Assembly: GCA_963718775.1 (NCBI GenBank)
Contig: OY970377.1
Span: 930,001-994,000, forward strand
Reading direction: 5' to 3'
Source: VRUE01 sp963718775
Lineage (GTDB): Bacteria; Actinomycetota; Thermoleophilia; Solirubrobacterales; 70-9
DNA length: 64,000 nucleotides
This document shows, in pieces, positions 26,639 to 35,793 of this stretch; positions within the stretch are counted from its first letter, which is position 1, and the number at the start of each line of letters is the position of its first letter. The position numbers were made by a program, and so were the translations under genes. A model generated the notes under the pieces. It did no database searches, had not been told where the DNA came from, and saw only the letters and a list, made by a program, of their open reading frames with translations.

Positions 26639-29065
26639 ATGACCGACGCGGCGATCGAGCGCGGCCTCTCCAGCGCCACAGCGGCGAAGCGGCTGCGCGA
26701 GCTGGGACCACCGGCCGAAGACTCCTCGCGCTCGACCTCAAGCATCGTCGCCGGCAACGTCTTCACGCTCTTCAACGCGATCATCGGCGCCTTCTTCGTC
26801 CTCGACCTGGGGCTGGGGCTCTACGCCGACTCGATCTTCGGCCTGATCGCGGTGATCAACTCCTACATCGGCATCCGTCAGGAGCTGAAGGCGAAGCGCA
26901 CCCTCGACGAGCTGGCGGTGCTGGTCGCCCCCCACGCCAAGGTCGTGCGCGACGGCGCCGTCGTCAGCCTGCTCGCCGAGGAGATCGTCCCCGGCGACGT
27001 GATCCTGGTCGAGCCCGGCGACCAGCTCGTCGCCGACGGCGAGATGATCCGCGCCCGCGGGATGACCGTCGACGAGTCGATGCTGACCGGCGAGGCCGAC
27101 GGCGTCCGCAAGGACCTTGGCGACCGCGCCCTCTCCGGCTCCTTCTGCATCAGCGGCTCCGGCTACTACGTGGTCGACGCGGTTCGCGAGGACAGCTATG
27201 CGGGCCGGCTGGCCGGCGAGGCGCGCGCCTTCCGTCACCCGCCATCGCCGCTGCAGGAAGAGGTCAACCGCGTGATCGTCGCCTGCGTCTACGTGATGGC
27301 GCCGCTGGCGGCGATCCTGATCCTCACCCTGAAGCTGCGCAACACCGGGCTCGAGGAGGCGGCGCAGACCGCCACCGCGGGACTGGTGACGCTGATCCCT
27401 GAGGGTCTGGTGCTGCTGATGAGCGTCACCTTCGCGGTCGCCGCCGTGCGGCTGGCCCGCAAAGACACCCTGGTGCAGCAGATGAGCGCCACCGAGAGCC
27501 TCGCCGCCGTCGACACGATCTGCGTCGACAAGACCGGCACGCTGACCGACGGCGAGCTGCGGCTGCTCGGGGCGGAGGTCGCCGACGGCCTCGACGCGGC
27601 GGCGGCGCACGCGGCGCTGGGTCGCTTTGCGGCCAGCGCCGGCGATCGCAACCGCACCCTGGAAGCGATCGCCGAGCGCTTCCCCGGCGAGGCGGGCAAG
27701 GTCGGCGGCGAAGTGCCGTTCTCCTCGGAGTGGAAGTGGAGCGGCCTGAGGATCGGCTCGACCAGCTACGTGCTGGGAGCGCCTGACGTGCTGGGCGAAG
27801 CGGGGGCTCTGGCCCTCCCTCCCGGCCTCGCCCGCAAGCTCGACGAGGAGACGGCAGCCGGGCGGCGGGTGGTCGCCTTCGGCGAGTCGAGCGAGGCGCT
27901 GCCAGGGGATCCGGCAAAAGAGACGGCGCCGAAGCTCTCGCCGATCGCCCTGGTCGTGCTGGAGGAGACGCTGCGCCCCGACGCCGCCGCCACGGTCGCG
28001 GCGATGCGCGAGGAAGACGTCGACCTGAAGCTGATCTCGGGCGACGCCCGGGCGACCGTCACCGCGGTGGCCAACGCGGTCGGCGTGCCCCAGGACGCCG
28101 GCGTCATCGAGGGGCCCGAACTGCCCGAGGACCCTGAGGAGCTGGCCTCGGTCGCCCAGCGCAACACCGTCTTCTGCCGGATCAAGCCCGAGCAGAAGCG
28201 CGACCTCGTCGCAGCCCTGGCCGCCTCGGGGCGCTACGCGGCGATGGTCGGAGACGGGGTCAACGACGTGCCGGCTTTGAAGCGAGCGCGGATGGCGGTG
28301 GCGATGGGCTCCGGCGCCCAGGTGACCAAGGGCGTCGCCGATGTCGTCCTGCTCAAGGACGAGTTCGCGCGGCTGCCCCAAGCCGTCGCCGAGGGACGCC
28401 GGATCGCCCGCAACATCCACCGCCTCGGCCGCCTCTACCTGACCAAGACCGTCTACGCCGCAACTCTGATCCTGCTCGTCGCGGTGCCCGGCTTCGCCTT
28501 CCCCTTCCTACCGCGCCACCTCACCCTGGCCGCCTTCCTGACGATCGGCATCCCCTCCTTCGTGCTCGCCCTGGCGCCCTCCGACGGGCCGCTCTACCGG
28601 GGGCGCCTGCTGCGCGCCCTGGCCGCGTTTGCGGTGCCGGCCGGGCTGGCGACGGCGCTCGGCTCGATCCTCTCCTTCTTCCTCGTCGACACCGTCTTCG
28701 GCGGCAGCCTCGAGGCCGGTCGCACCGCCGCAACGACGACGCTGATCGTGCTCGGCCTCAGCTTCGTGCTGCTGCTCGAGCGCGGGCCCGGACGCGAGCA
28801 CATCGCGATCCAGAGCTACATGCTGGCGATGATCGCCGGGCTCGGCGCCCTCTTCGCGCTGATCCTCGCCGCCGCCCCGGTACGCGACTTCTTCGAGATG
28901 GCCTTGCTCGACGCCACCCAGTGGTTCCTGGCCCTGCTCTCCGCCGCCGCCGGCCTGACCATTGCCAGCCTGCTCTGGAAGCTGCCCCAGATCGAAGCCT
29001 GGGAAGCCCCGGTCGATGACGAACATCTGAGTACTCTTCGGGTCGCGGATGGAGACGCTCGATGA
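26639..29065 (+). CDS. P-type cation ATPase, CtpE-like
   Basis: 808 residues, intact. The actuator motif is SMLTGEADGV, the phosphorylated Asp D297 sits in DKTGTLTDGE, and the hinge is MVGDGVNDVPALKRA. The fourth membrane segment carries LIPEGLVLLMS, as in mycobacterial CtpE (similar length), a calcium-uptake P-type ATPase. The N-terminal metal-binding domain is absent. The C-terminal region has six membrane helices. It is divergent from the LLM-pnt operon across 28 bp. Calcium as substrate is inference from family resemblance. Confidence 0.88.
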   Translation: MTDAAIERGLSSATAAKRLRELGPPAEDSSRSTSSIVAGNVFTLFNAIIGAFFVLDLGLGLYADSIFGLIAVINSYIGIRQELKAKRTLDELAVLVAPHAKVVRDGAVVSLLAEEIVPGDVILVEPGDQLVADGEMIRARGMTVDESMLTGEADGVRKDLGDRALSGSFCISGSGYYVVDAVREDSYAGRLAGEARAFRHPPSPLQEEVNRVIVACVYVMAPLAAILILTLKLRNTGLEEAAQTATAGLVTLIPEGLVLLMSVTFAVAAVRLARKDTLVQQMSATESLAAVDTICVDKTGTLTDGELRLLGAEVADGLDAAAAHAALGRFAASAGDRNRTLEAIAERFPGEAGKVGGEVPFSSEWKWSGLRIGSTSYVLGAPDVLGEAGALALPPGLARKLDEETAAGRRVVAFGESSEALPGDPAKETAPKLSPIALVVLEETLRPDAAATVAAMREEDVDLKLISGDARATVTAVANAVGVPQDAGVIEGPELPEDPEELASVAQRNTVFCRIKPEQKRDLVAALAASGRYAAMVGDGVNDVPALKRARMAVAMGSGAQVTKGVADVVLLKDEFARLPQAVAEGRRIARNIHRLGRLYLTKTVYAATLILLVAVPGFAFPFLPRHLTLAAFLTIGIPSFVLALAPSDGPLYRGRLLRALAAFAVPAGLATALGSILSFFLVDTVFGGSLEAGRTAATTTLIVLGLSFVLLLERGPGREHIAIQSYMLAMIAGLGALFALILAAAPVRDFFEMALLDATQWFLALLSAAAGLTIASLLWKLPQIEAWEAPVDDEHLSTLRVADGDAR

Positions 29066-30329
29066 CACGCGCGAACCTGGACCGGCGCCGGCGGCAGCGC
29101 AGATCCCGACCGAGTTCCGCTACTGGGACCGGGTCGGGAAGCGCAGGTTCCAGCGCGGCCGCGGCCTCCTGCAGCGCGTAGCCCGCTTCGACCCTCAGCC
29201 CGCCGACGAGTACGTCCGCCGTTTCGCCGAGTCCTACTACGAGGCCGATCCGGTCTGCGAGCGCTTCGTCGCCGACGTCTACGACGAGCTCGGCCCGACC
29301 GAAGGCCGGCGCATGCTCGACCAGGCCCTCGAGCACGGGATCGACTCGGTCGAGGACGCCCCCGAGTCGATGCACCGCCTCTTCGAGGAGTTCGAGGAAG
29401 ACCCCGACTGGCTCGACTGGGAGCAGGTCGAGCTGGGCGGCAAGGTCTTCCGCCGCTGGGGCACGGCTATCTTCAGCTTCGCGACGACGAGCACGCTCGA
29501 GATGTACTCGGAGAGCTCAATCGCCAAGCCCCTCGCCCTGACCGGCGGCTACACCGGCGAGCGCGCCCACAAGCGCCAGATGGAGACCGTGCGCTTCTGG
29601 ATCGACGTCTCCGATCCCGCCGGACTGCGCCCGGGGAAACGCGGTCGGGCGACGGCGATGCGGGTCCGGGTCATGCACGTCTTCATCCGCCGCCGCCTCG
29701 TCAAGCACCCCGAATGGGATCTCGACGCCTGGGGTGTGCCGATCAGCGTCTCCGACGCGACCCTGACGCTGATGGGCGGCAGCGTCGTCCCCGGCCTCGC
29801 CCTCTGGAGCCTCGGCCACCAGACGACGATCCGTGAGATCGAGGCGACGATGCACTTCTGGCGCTACGTCGGCCACCTGCTCGGCGTGCAGCCCGACTGG
29901 TACCCGCTCGACTTCAAGCAGGGCGTGCGGCTGATGTACGCGGCGATCGTCAAGCGCGCCTACTCGGCCGGAGCCGACGGCGAGGAGCTGGTCGAGTCCT
30001 ACCTGCCCGCCTACGCGCCAAAGCCGCACAGCTCACTGCCGAAGCGCCTCCGCGACGAGCTCAACTACCGAGTCCAGATCGGCTACACGCGCTACTGGTC
30101 GGCGCCCGGCACCTACCGCCGCCACCGCATGCCCGGCCCCTGGCCCTGGGCGCTTCACCCGCTGGCACAGCTGCCGGTCATCGGCACCCTGGAGACCGCC
30201 CGCAGGCTCGTGCCGCCGCTCGGCGGAGTCGCCGACCGCTACCAGCGCTGGCGTCGCGAGACCTGGTACCGCAACGAGACCGGCGGCGGCGAAGCAGAGT
30301 TCAAACCAGTTGAAGAGTTCCGCCGCTAA
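29049..30329 (+). CDS. DUF2236 (MpaB/rubber-oxygenase-like) protein
   Basis: 426 residues, starting 17 bp inside the end of the ATPase gene. It shows the family core: FRRWGTAIFSFATTSTLEMY, TGGYTGERAHKRQMET, TAMRVRVMHVFIRRRLVKH (the RVRxxH signature of DUF2236), and FWRYVGHLLGV. Members include the latex-clearing protein and fungal MpaB, haem-dependent oxygenases. No signal peptide is seen. The substrate cannot be told from sequence. Confidence 0.82.
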   Translation: METLDDTREPGPAPAAAQIPTEFRYWDRVGKRRFQRGRGLLQRVARFDPQPADEYVRRFAESYYEADPVCERFVADVYDELGPTEGRRMLDQALEHGIDSVEDAPESMHRLFEEFEEDPDWLDWEQVELGGKVFRRWGTAIFSFATTSTLEMYSESSIAKPLALTGGYTGERAHKRQMETVRFWIDVSDPAGLRPGKRGRATAMRVRVMHVFIRRRLVKHPEWDLDAWGVPISVSDATLTLMGGSVVPGLALWSLGHQTTIREIEATMHFWRYVGHLLGVQPDWYPLDFKQGVRLMYAAIVKRAYSAGADGEELVESYLPAYAPKPHSSLPKRLRDELNYRVQIGYTRYWSAPGTYRRHRMPGPWPWALHPLAQLPVIGTLETARRLVPPLGGVADRYQRWRRETWYRNETGGGEAEFKPVEEFRR

Positions 30330-30784
30330 CGCGGGGGAAGCACGAACTGGGTGACGATCAGATTGGCGGCGAGGCGAGGGTCGCCGCCATCCCTGATCCG
30401 CTCGATCTTGACCTCGATCACGACGGTGCTCTTGCCGGCGTGAAGGGGCGTTCCGGTGGCGACTATTTCGTCATCGAGGAGGCCGGCGGAGAAGACGTTG
30501 AGCTTCAGCTCGATCGTCGTGAAGTTGTGTTTCGGCGGAATGTTGCGGAAAGTGGCCCAGGCGGCGACGGTGTCGCCGAGCGCGGTCCAGACGCCGCCGT
30601 GCACGTACCCACCCGGGTGCAGGTGGCGACGGTCGACAACGATTCTGCCACTGGCGAAGGAGTCCTCGATCTCGATCGGCTCGATGCCGAGATCGCCGGG
30701 GAAGCTGCCGCCGATGAAAGCCCGAACGTGTTCGGGCTTCAGCACGGCGCCATCGCGATCCTCGGCTGCGGACGGCTCGCTCAT
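30326..30784 (-). CDS. PaaI-family thioesterase (hotdog fold)
   Basis: 152 residues from the ATG at 30784 that overlaps the monooxygenase stop (ATGA). Motif HLHPGGYVHGGVWTALGDTV is the PaaI-type HGG helix; IELKLNVFSAG and GKSTVVIEVKI are the following strands. Hydrolyses an acyl-CoA. As last gene of the thiolase-hydratase-monooxygenase operon it may release the final acyl group. Confidence 0.88.
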   Translation of the reverse strand: MSEPSAAEDRDGAVLKPEHVRAFIGGSFPGDLGIEPIEIEDSFASGRIVVDRRHLHPGGYVHGGVWTALGDTVAAWATFRNIPPKHNFTTIELKLNVFSAGLLDDEIVATGTPLHAGKSTVVIEVKIERIRDGGDPRLAANLIVTQFVLPPR

Positions 30785-32232
30785 CGGGCGAGAGCGTATG
30801 CCCCGGGCACGAGCTGCGCCGTGCGACGCCGGTAGGCGCTCCAGGTCCAGGGCCAGTTGTTCGGGTCGTTGCCGTTCTCGTCGACGTACCAGTTGCTGCA
30901 ACCGCTCTGCCAGACGGTCTTGGCGAGGGCGGCGCGCAGCTCGCGGTCGAACTCCTCGGCAGCGCCAGGCGCGACCTCGATGCGGCTCGCCTCCGCTCGC
31001 TCCATCTCACGCAGGGCCGCCAGCACGTGGCCGATCCCGCACTCGAGCGTGTTGACGACGGAGCCGCTGCCGCCGTTGGTGTTGGGCCCGTAGAGCAGGA
31101 ACATGTTTGGGAAGCCGGGCACGCTGAGGCCGAGGTAGGCGCGCGCGACCTCGGCCCAAACCTTGGCCAGAGTGCGCTCGCCGCTGCCGACGATCTCCAT
31201 CGGCGCGACGAAGTCGTGGCTTGCGAAGCCGGTGGCGAGGACGATCGCGTCGGCCGGGCGCTCGACCCCGGCCGCGTCGCGGACGCCGCCCGACGTCACC
31301 CCGTCGACCCCCTCGGCGATCAGCTCGACGTTGCCCCGGGTCAGGGTCGGGTACCAATCGTCGGTGAGCATGATCCGCTTGCAGCCGAACTCATAGGTCG
31401 GCGTCACCTTGCGGCGCAGCTCCGGGTCGGCAATGGCGGACTTGATCTGTCGCATGCTCTGGAACCGGAACAAGGGCAGCAGCCAGCGGTGGCTGGTGAA
31501 GGCCGCGGCGGCAAGGTCCTGGAAGCCGTAGACCAGGGCACGGTCGAGGCGCCGCAGAGCGGGCAGGCGACGGAAGACGGCACGGGACAGGCGCGAGTAC
31601 TCATGGTCTCCCTTCGCCATCGTCCAGCCCGGGGAGCGCTGATAGACGTCGAGCTGGGCGACCTCGGGCTGGATCGCCGGGCCGACCTGGATCGCGCTGC
31701 AACCGGTGCCGATCAGAGCAACCCGCTTGCCGGCGAGATCGACGTCGTGGCGCCACTCGGCGGTGTGAAACGCCGGCCCGTCGAAGCTCTCCAGGCCAGG
31801 GACAGCGGGTGTTTTGGGGACCGATAGCTGCCCGCAAGCCGTCACCAGGACATCGGCCTCGTGCGGTCCGAACGCCGTCTCGAGCTGCCAGCGTCCCCGC
31901 GCCTCGTCCCAGCGGGCGCTCTTCACCTCGGTGCCGGTACGGACCTTGTCGATGACGCCGAAGCGGCGGGCGACGCCTTCGACGTAAGCGCGGATCTCCG
32001 GCCCGGGCGAGAAGCGGCGCGACCAGCCGTTGGGCGCGAAGGAGTACTCGTAGAGGTGGGAGGGGATGTCACAGGCTGCGCCGGGGTAGGTGTTGTGCTG
32101 CCAGACACCGCCGATCCGCTCGCCCTTCTCGAAGACGGTGACGTCCTCGTAGCCCTCGCGCTTCAGCATCACGGCGGCGCCGACGCCGCCGAAGCCACCG
32201 CCGACGATCGCGACAGATGGGCGCCCGCTCAT
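30781..32232 (-). CDS. Flavin monooxygenase, Baeyer-Villiger type
   Basis: 483 residues from the ATG at 32232 (ATGA overlap with the hydratase). FAD-binding VAIVGGGFGGVGAA, the fingerprint FHTAEWRH, and the NADPH-binding VALIGTGCSAIQV are in the expected order, followed by ATGFASHDFVAPMEI. Inserts oxygen next to a ketone to make an ester or lactone. Its operon partners, a thiolase, enoyl-CoA hydratase and thioesterase, suggest ring or ketone degradation, for example of a terpenoid or steroid. Confidence 0.9.
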   Translation of the reverse strand: MSGRPSVAIVGGGFGGVGAAVMLKREGYEDVTVFEKGERIGGVWQHNTYPGAACDIPSHLYEYSFAPNGWSRRFSPGPEIRAYVEGVARRFGVIDKVRTGTEVKSARWDEARGRWQLETAFGPHEADVLVTACGQLSVPKTPAVPGLESFDGPAFHTAEWRHDVDLAGKRVALIGTGCSAIQVGPAIQPEVAQLDVYQRSPGWTMAKGDHEYSRLSRAVFRRLPALRRLDRALVYGFQDLAAAAFTSHRWLLPLFRFQSMRQIKSAIADPELRRKVTPTYEFGCKRIMLTDDWYPTLTRGNVELIAEGVDGVTSGGVRDAAGVERPADAIVLATGFASHDFVAPMEIVGSGERTLAKVWAEVARAYLGLSVPGFPNMFLLYGPNTNGGSGSVVNTLECGIGHVLAALREMERAEASRIEVAPGAAEEFDRELRAALAKTVWQSGCSNWYVDENGNDPNNWPWTWSAYRRRTAQLVPGAYALAR

Positions 32233-33134
32233 ACTCCGAACCCCTCCATGCCGTAATCGCCGAACGGCTCGTCGCGCTCGCGCACGGCCTCCTTGAAGCC
32301 GGCTTCGCCGGCGCGGCGCACGAAGCCGTGGCCCTCCTCGGTATGGCGGGCGATGCCGTCGAAGAAGGTGCCGAGGACCTGCGTCTGGTGCAAGCCCTGC
32401 GCGTAGAGGCTCTGGTTGACCAGCATCTTCATCATCACCAGCTGGTTGATCGGCATCCGCGCGACCCGCTCCAGCAGCGCCTCGAAGCGCTCGTCCAGCT
32501 CGGCGGCGGGCGGCGCCTCGGTGGCAAGGTCCCACTGCTCGGCCTGCTCGCCGGTCAGCGAATCGCCCGTCAGCAGCAATCGCTTGGCCCGCATCGGACC
32601 GACCCGCGCCGCCCAGAGCGCCGTCGTCGGCGAGCCCCAGACGCGTGCCGGCGGGTAGCCGATCTTGGCCTCAGCGGCGATCACCAGCAGGTCCGAGCAA
32701 AGCGCCATGTCGGTGCCGCCGGCGACGCAGTAGCCGTGCACCTTGCAGAGCACCGGCTTCTCCGAGTGGAAGAGGCTCATGAAGCCGCGCACGTTGCGCC
32801 ACATGAACTGGAAGTCGGTGACCGGGTCCCAGTTCGACCCGGGCATGTGGTTGGCGCCGATCGTCGCCGGGTCGAGCGGCGACCCCGGCGGCGCCTCCAC
32901 CCCACCCAGCTCACTCATGTCACCCTCGGCCGAAGCAACCAAGTCATAGCCGCCGCAGAAGCCCGAGCCGTTGCCAGCGAGAGCAATGGCGTGCACAGCG
33001 GGATCGAGATTTGCCCGCTCCACACAAGCCGCCAGCTCAACCGGCATCCGCGGCGTAATCCCATTCCCCCGCTCGGGTCGGTCAAGCGTTATGCGAGCGA
33101 CCGCTCCGTCGACTTCGTAGAGCAACGTGTCCAC
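32229..33134 (-). CDS. Enoyl-CoA hydratase/isomerase family protein
   Basis: 301 residues from a GTG at 33134, preceded by AAGG at a suitable distance. Crotonase marks: DRPERGNGI, GNGSGFCGGYDLV (oxyanion loop) and VLCKVHGYCVAGGTDMALCS. Protein is longer than the usual 260 because of an insertion around GGVEAPPGSPLDPATIG. The palindromic element at 33147-33261 lies immediately upstream, between it and the thiolase, so its ribosome site abuts the base of a large hairpin. Confidence 0.86.
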   Translation of the reverse strand: MDTLLYEVDGAVARITLDRPERGNGITPRMPVELAACVERANLDPAVHAIALAGNGSGFCGGYDLVASAEGDMSELGGVEAPPGSPLDPATIGANHMPGSNWDPVTDFQFMWRNVRGFMSLFHSEKPVLCKVHGYCVAGGTDMALCSDLLVIAAEAKIGYPPARVWGSPTTALWAARVGPMRAKRLLLTGDSLTGEQAEQWDLATEAPPAAELDERFEALLERVARMPINQLVMMKMLVNQSLYAQGLHQTQVLGTFFDGIARHTEEGHGFVRRAGEAGFKEAVRERDEPFGDYGMEGFGV

Positions 33135-33146
33135 GGAGCGGACCTT

Positions 33147-33261
33147 AGAGGCTGGTCCGGCAGGGGTGGAGCGTCTTGTACTTTTTCGCCGCCCTGCTTC
33201 GGGCGACAGCCGAAAACGATCCTCGAAAAAGTTAAGCGGAACCCCTGCCGGACCAGCCTCT
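33147..33261. repeat. Palindromic intergenic element, copy A
   Basis: 115 bp. The outer arms (33147-33167 and 33241-33261) are perfect 21-bp complements. Inside them lie conserved ends: on the minus strand GGCAGGGGTTCCGCTTAA, then CTTTTTCGAG, an unrelated centre, CGAAAAAGTACAAGACGCT and CACCCCTGCCGG. The same ends occur at 58501-58618. The outermost 10 bp of the arms differ between copies while remaining self-complementary within each. Confidence 0.8.
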
Positions 33262-33262
33262 T

Positions 33263-34421
33263 TTAGACCCGTTCGACGATCATCGCCTTGCCCTGGCCGC
33301 CGGCGACGCACATGGTCTCGAGTCCCACCTGGTGGTCATCGGTCTCCATCGCGTTGAGCAGGGTGCCCATGATGCGGGCGCCGGTCATGCCGAAGGGATG
33401 GCCTAGGGCGATCGCGCCGCCGTGCGTGTTGAGCTTCTCCGGCGCGATGTCGCACTCGTCCATGATCGGGATCACCTGGGCGGCGAAGGCCTCGTTGAGC
33501 TCAACCGTGCCGATGTCGTCGATGGTCATCCCGGCGCGGTCGAGCACCTTCTTGATCGCGCCGATCGGGGCCACGCCCATGTACTCGGGCTCGTTGCCCC
33601 AGGTAGCAGCGGTGACGATGCGGGCACGCGGCGTCAGGCCGAGCTCCTTGGCCTTGGTGTCGCTCATCAACAGCACCGCGGCGGCGCCGTCGTTGAGCGG
33701 GCAGGAGTTGCCGGCGGTGACGCCACCGCCGCCGAAGGCCTCGGGCAGCTGGCTGAGCTTCTCCAGGGTCGAGGAAGCGCGGGGGCCGTCGTCCTTGCTG
33801 ACCACAGTGCCGTCAGGCAGCGTCACCGGGACAATTTCCCGATCGAAGAAGCCGTCCTCCTGGGACTTGACCGCCAGTTCCTGCGAACGCTGCGCGAACT
33901 TGTCCATGTCGGCGCGGCTGACCTCGTAGTGCTTGGCGACGTTGACCGCGGTCAGGCCCATGTCGATGTAGGCGTTGGGCTGGCCGTTCTCGCCGATCAA
34001 GTTCGGGTTGCGGTCGTCGGCGCCGGCGGGCTCGGTGCGCTCGTTGAAGCGGCTCACCCACTCGACCCCGGCGGCGATGTAGACGTCGCCCTCGCCGGCC
34101 TTGATCGCGTTGCCGGCGTGGCGGATCGCGTCGAGGCTCGAGGAGCAGTAGCGCGAGACCGTGACCCCGTTGACCGTCTGCGGCAGCTTCTCGGAGAGCA
34201 GCGAGATGATCCGGCCGATGTTGAAGGCCTCGCAGGCCCTGCGGCATCCCGACGCCGCAGAAGACGTCCTCGACCAGCGCCGGATCGACGCCGGGGTTGC
34301 GCTCGAGCAGCTGGTCGACCACGAAAGCGCCCATCTCCTCCGGGCGCAGCTGGGCCAGTGAGCCCTTGAAGGCACGGCCGATCGGCGTGCGGACGGTATC
34401 GACGATGACTGCCTCGGGCAT
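33263..34421 (-). CDS. Acetyl-CoA C-acyltransferase (thiolase)
   Basis: About 385 residues with one +1 change near 34240 (restoring GMPQGLQAFNIGR). The nucleophilic Cys lies in VSRYCSSSLDAIRHAG, the His in HGGAIALGHPFGMTGAR, and the second Cys in METMCVAGGQGKAM-like LETMCVAGGQGKAM. Cleaves 3-ketoacyl-CoA. A strong AAGGAGATAACC ribosome site precedes the ATG at 34421. First gene of the operon continuing through element A into hydratase, monooxygenase and thioesterase. Confidence 0.92.
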
Positions 34422-34490
34422 GCGGGTTATCTCCTTCAGGGCGGGGATCGGAAAGTGCGGGCCGCAGGGTAGTCGATTAACTTAGTCGCG

Positions 34491-34919
34491 ATGTCGCTGG
34501 ATGGCCTGCGGGCATGGATAGGGATCGTGGAGCGCAAGCTCACGATGCGCACCCGCGTCTTTCTCGTCCTGGTCGCGATCGCGATCGGCGGCGCCGGCGC
34601 CGGGATCTACCTCGGGATCGACGCCCAGAACAACGACGTCAGCAAGGCCGACCTGCAGGCGCTGCAGGAGCAGGTCGAAGCTCAGCCCGGCGTGACAGGC
34701 GGCTCCGAGCTCTCGACGCTGGAAGCGCAGATCAACGCCCTGCAGGAAGAAGTCGCGCAGCTGCGTAGCGGGCAGGCAGGCTCGGCGGACAGCGGAAACG
34801 GGAGCGGCAGCGGTACGGATGGCGGCTCGAGCGCCGGCAGCGGTGGCGCCAGCGCGGCTCCCCAGCGAGAGCAGCTGAAGAAGCTGCTCGAACAGGAACA
34901 GGAAGACGTTGGCAAGTAG
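34491..34919 (+). CDS. Small membrane-anchored coiled-coil protein
   Basis: 142 residues. There is one membrane helix (VFLVLVAIAIGGAGAGIYLG, residues about 23-42), a short coiled coil (LSTLEAQINALQEEVAQLRSG), a Gly/Ser linker, and a charged C-terminal helix. An in-frame ATG at 34545 could also start it. The family is not recognised. Such proteins are common in actinobacteria as envelope-associated factors. Confidence 0.55.
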   Translation: MSLDGLRAWIGIVERKLTMRTRVFLVLVAIAIGGAGAGIYLGIDAQNNDVSKADLQALQEQVEAQPGVTGGSELSTLEAQINALQEEVAQLRSGQAGSADSGNGSGSGTDGGSSAGSGGASAAPQREQLKKLLEQEQEDVGK

Positions 34920-35040
34920 CTGCTTGTAGCAATACGCACCAACGTGCGTGTCATCGTCCCCTCACTGCGTTACATTCGGCGCAATTCGACCTCGCGAGCA
35001 AACGCGAGCTCTGCCGCCCAGGCAGCGAAAGGAGACCCTG

Positions 35041-35184
35041 ATGCCCGAGGGTTACTGCGTCAAAGAGCGTAAGAAGGTCGAGATCAAAGACGCCAAGCAG
35101 GTGACGATGAAAAACGGTCGCCCGGCAATCCAGGGCGTGTGCCCGGACTGTGGCACCAAAATCTTCAAGATCGGCAAACTCTAG
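35041..35184 (+). CDS. DUF5679 zinc-ribbon protein
   Basis: 47 residues. AAAGGAG lies 7 nt before the ATG, which fixes the start. YCVKERKKVEIKD and GVCPDCGTKIFKIG match the DUF5679 pattern: a Cys near the start and a CxxC. Similar sequences are found fused to topoisomerase I C-termini and as lone small proteins in actinobacteria. Probably binds zinc and nucleic acid. Confidence 0.85.
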   Translation: MPEGYCVKERKKVEIKDAKQVTMKNGRPAIQGVCPDCGTKIFKIGKL

Positions 35185-35277
35185 GGCGGGTCCTGGCGGG
35201 AATTGGCACGCTGGTTTCCGCCAGGCCCCTCGCATTTTCCTGAACTTGGGGCAGCGGTCTTCCGTACCCCGGGCAAG

Positions 35278-35793
35278 ATGTCTCTGAGCAGGATTCCTCT
35301 GGCCACCGCTGTCGTAGCCGTGATCGCCGCGTTGATCATCGGTGGCTGTGGCAGCAGCGGCTCTGGCGGCGGCTACGGCTCCGGCGGAGAATCAACACAG
35401 GCGGCTTCGACTGAGCCCTCCGGCGCCGGCGCCGCGGTCGTCTCGGTCGCCAGTGTCCCCGGGCTGGGCCGGGTCCTGGTCGACTCCAAGGGCTTCACGC
35501 TCTATGACTTCCATAAGGACAAGGGCGCCAAGTCAGCCTGTTACGGAGCTTGTGCCGGAGTGTGGCCGCCACTCGTGACCGATGGCGCGCCGCAATCCGA
35601 GAATGGCGCTACGACTTCGAAGCTGGGCACGACCAAGCGCAAGGACGGCACGATGCAGGTCACCTACGCCGGGCACCCGCTTTACACCTATGAGGCAGAT
35701 ACGAAACCCGGCGATGCGAAGGGCAACGACTTCTCCTCCTACGGCGCCGAGTGGTACGCGCTGCAGCCCAGTGGCGAGGACGCGGAGGGCTAG
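35278..35793 (+). CDS. Lipoprotein with COG4315 repeats
   Basis: 171 residues. The signal peptide ends in lipobox IIGGC (Cys near residue 24). After a Gly/Ser-rich stretch come two copies of the short secreted-lipoprotein repeat: LVDSKGFTLYDFHKD...CYGACAGVWPPL, and VTYAGHPLYTYEADTKPGD. Homologues are predicted electron-transfer or envelope lipoproteins. It ends 4 bp inside the convergent acyltransferase gene. Confidence 0.85.
   Translation: MSLSRIPLATAVVAVIAALIIGGCGSSGSGGGYGSGGESTQAASTEPSGAGAAVVSVASVPGLGRVLVDSKGFTLYDFHKDKGAKSACYGACAGVWPPLVTDGAPQSENGATTSKLGTTKRKDGTMQVTYAGHPLYTYEADTKPGDAKGNDFSSYGAEWYALQPSGEDAEG

Noticed and set aside
22703..30329. Long antisense reading frames opposite pntB, pntAA, the P-type ATPase and DUF2236 genes
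   Set aside because: These are typical high-GC shadows, rich in Arg, Asp, His and Gly with no domain patterns, and they follow the codon periodicity of the real genes.
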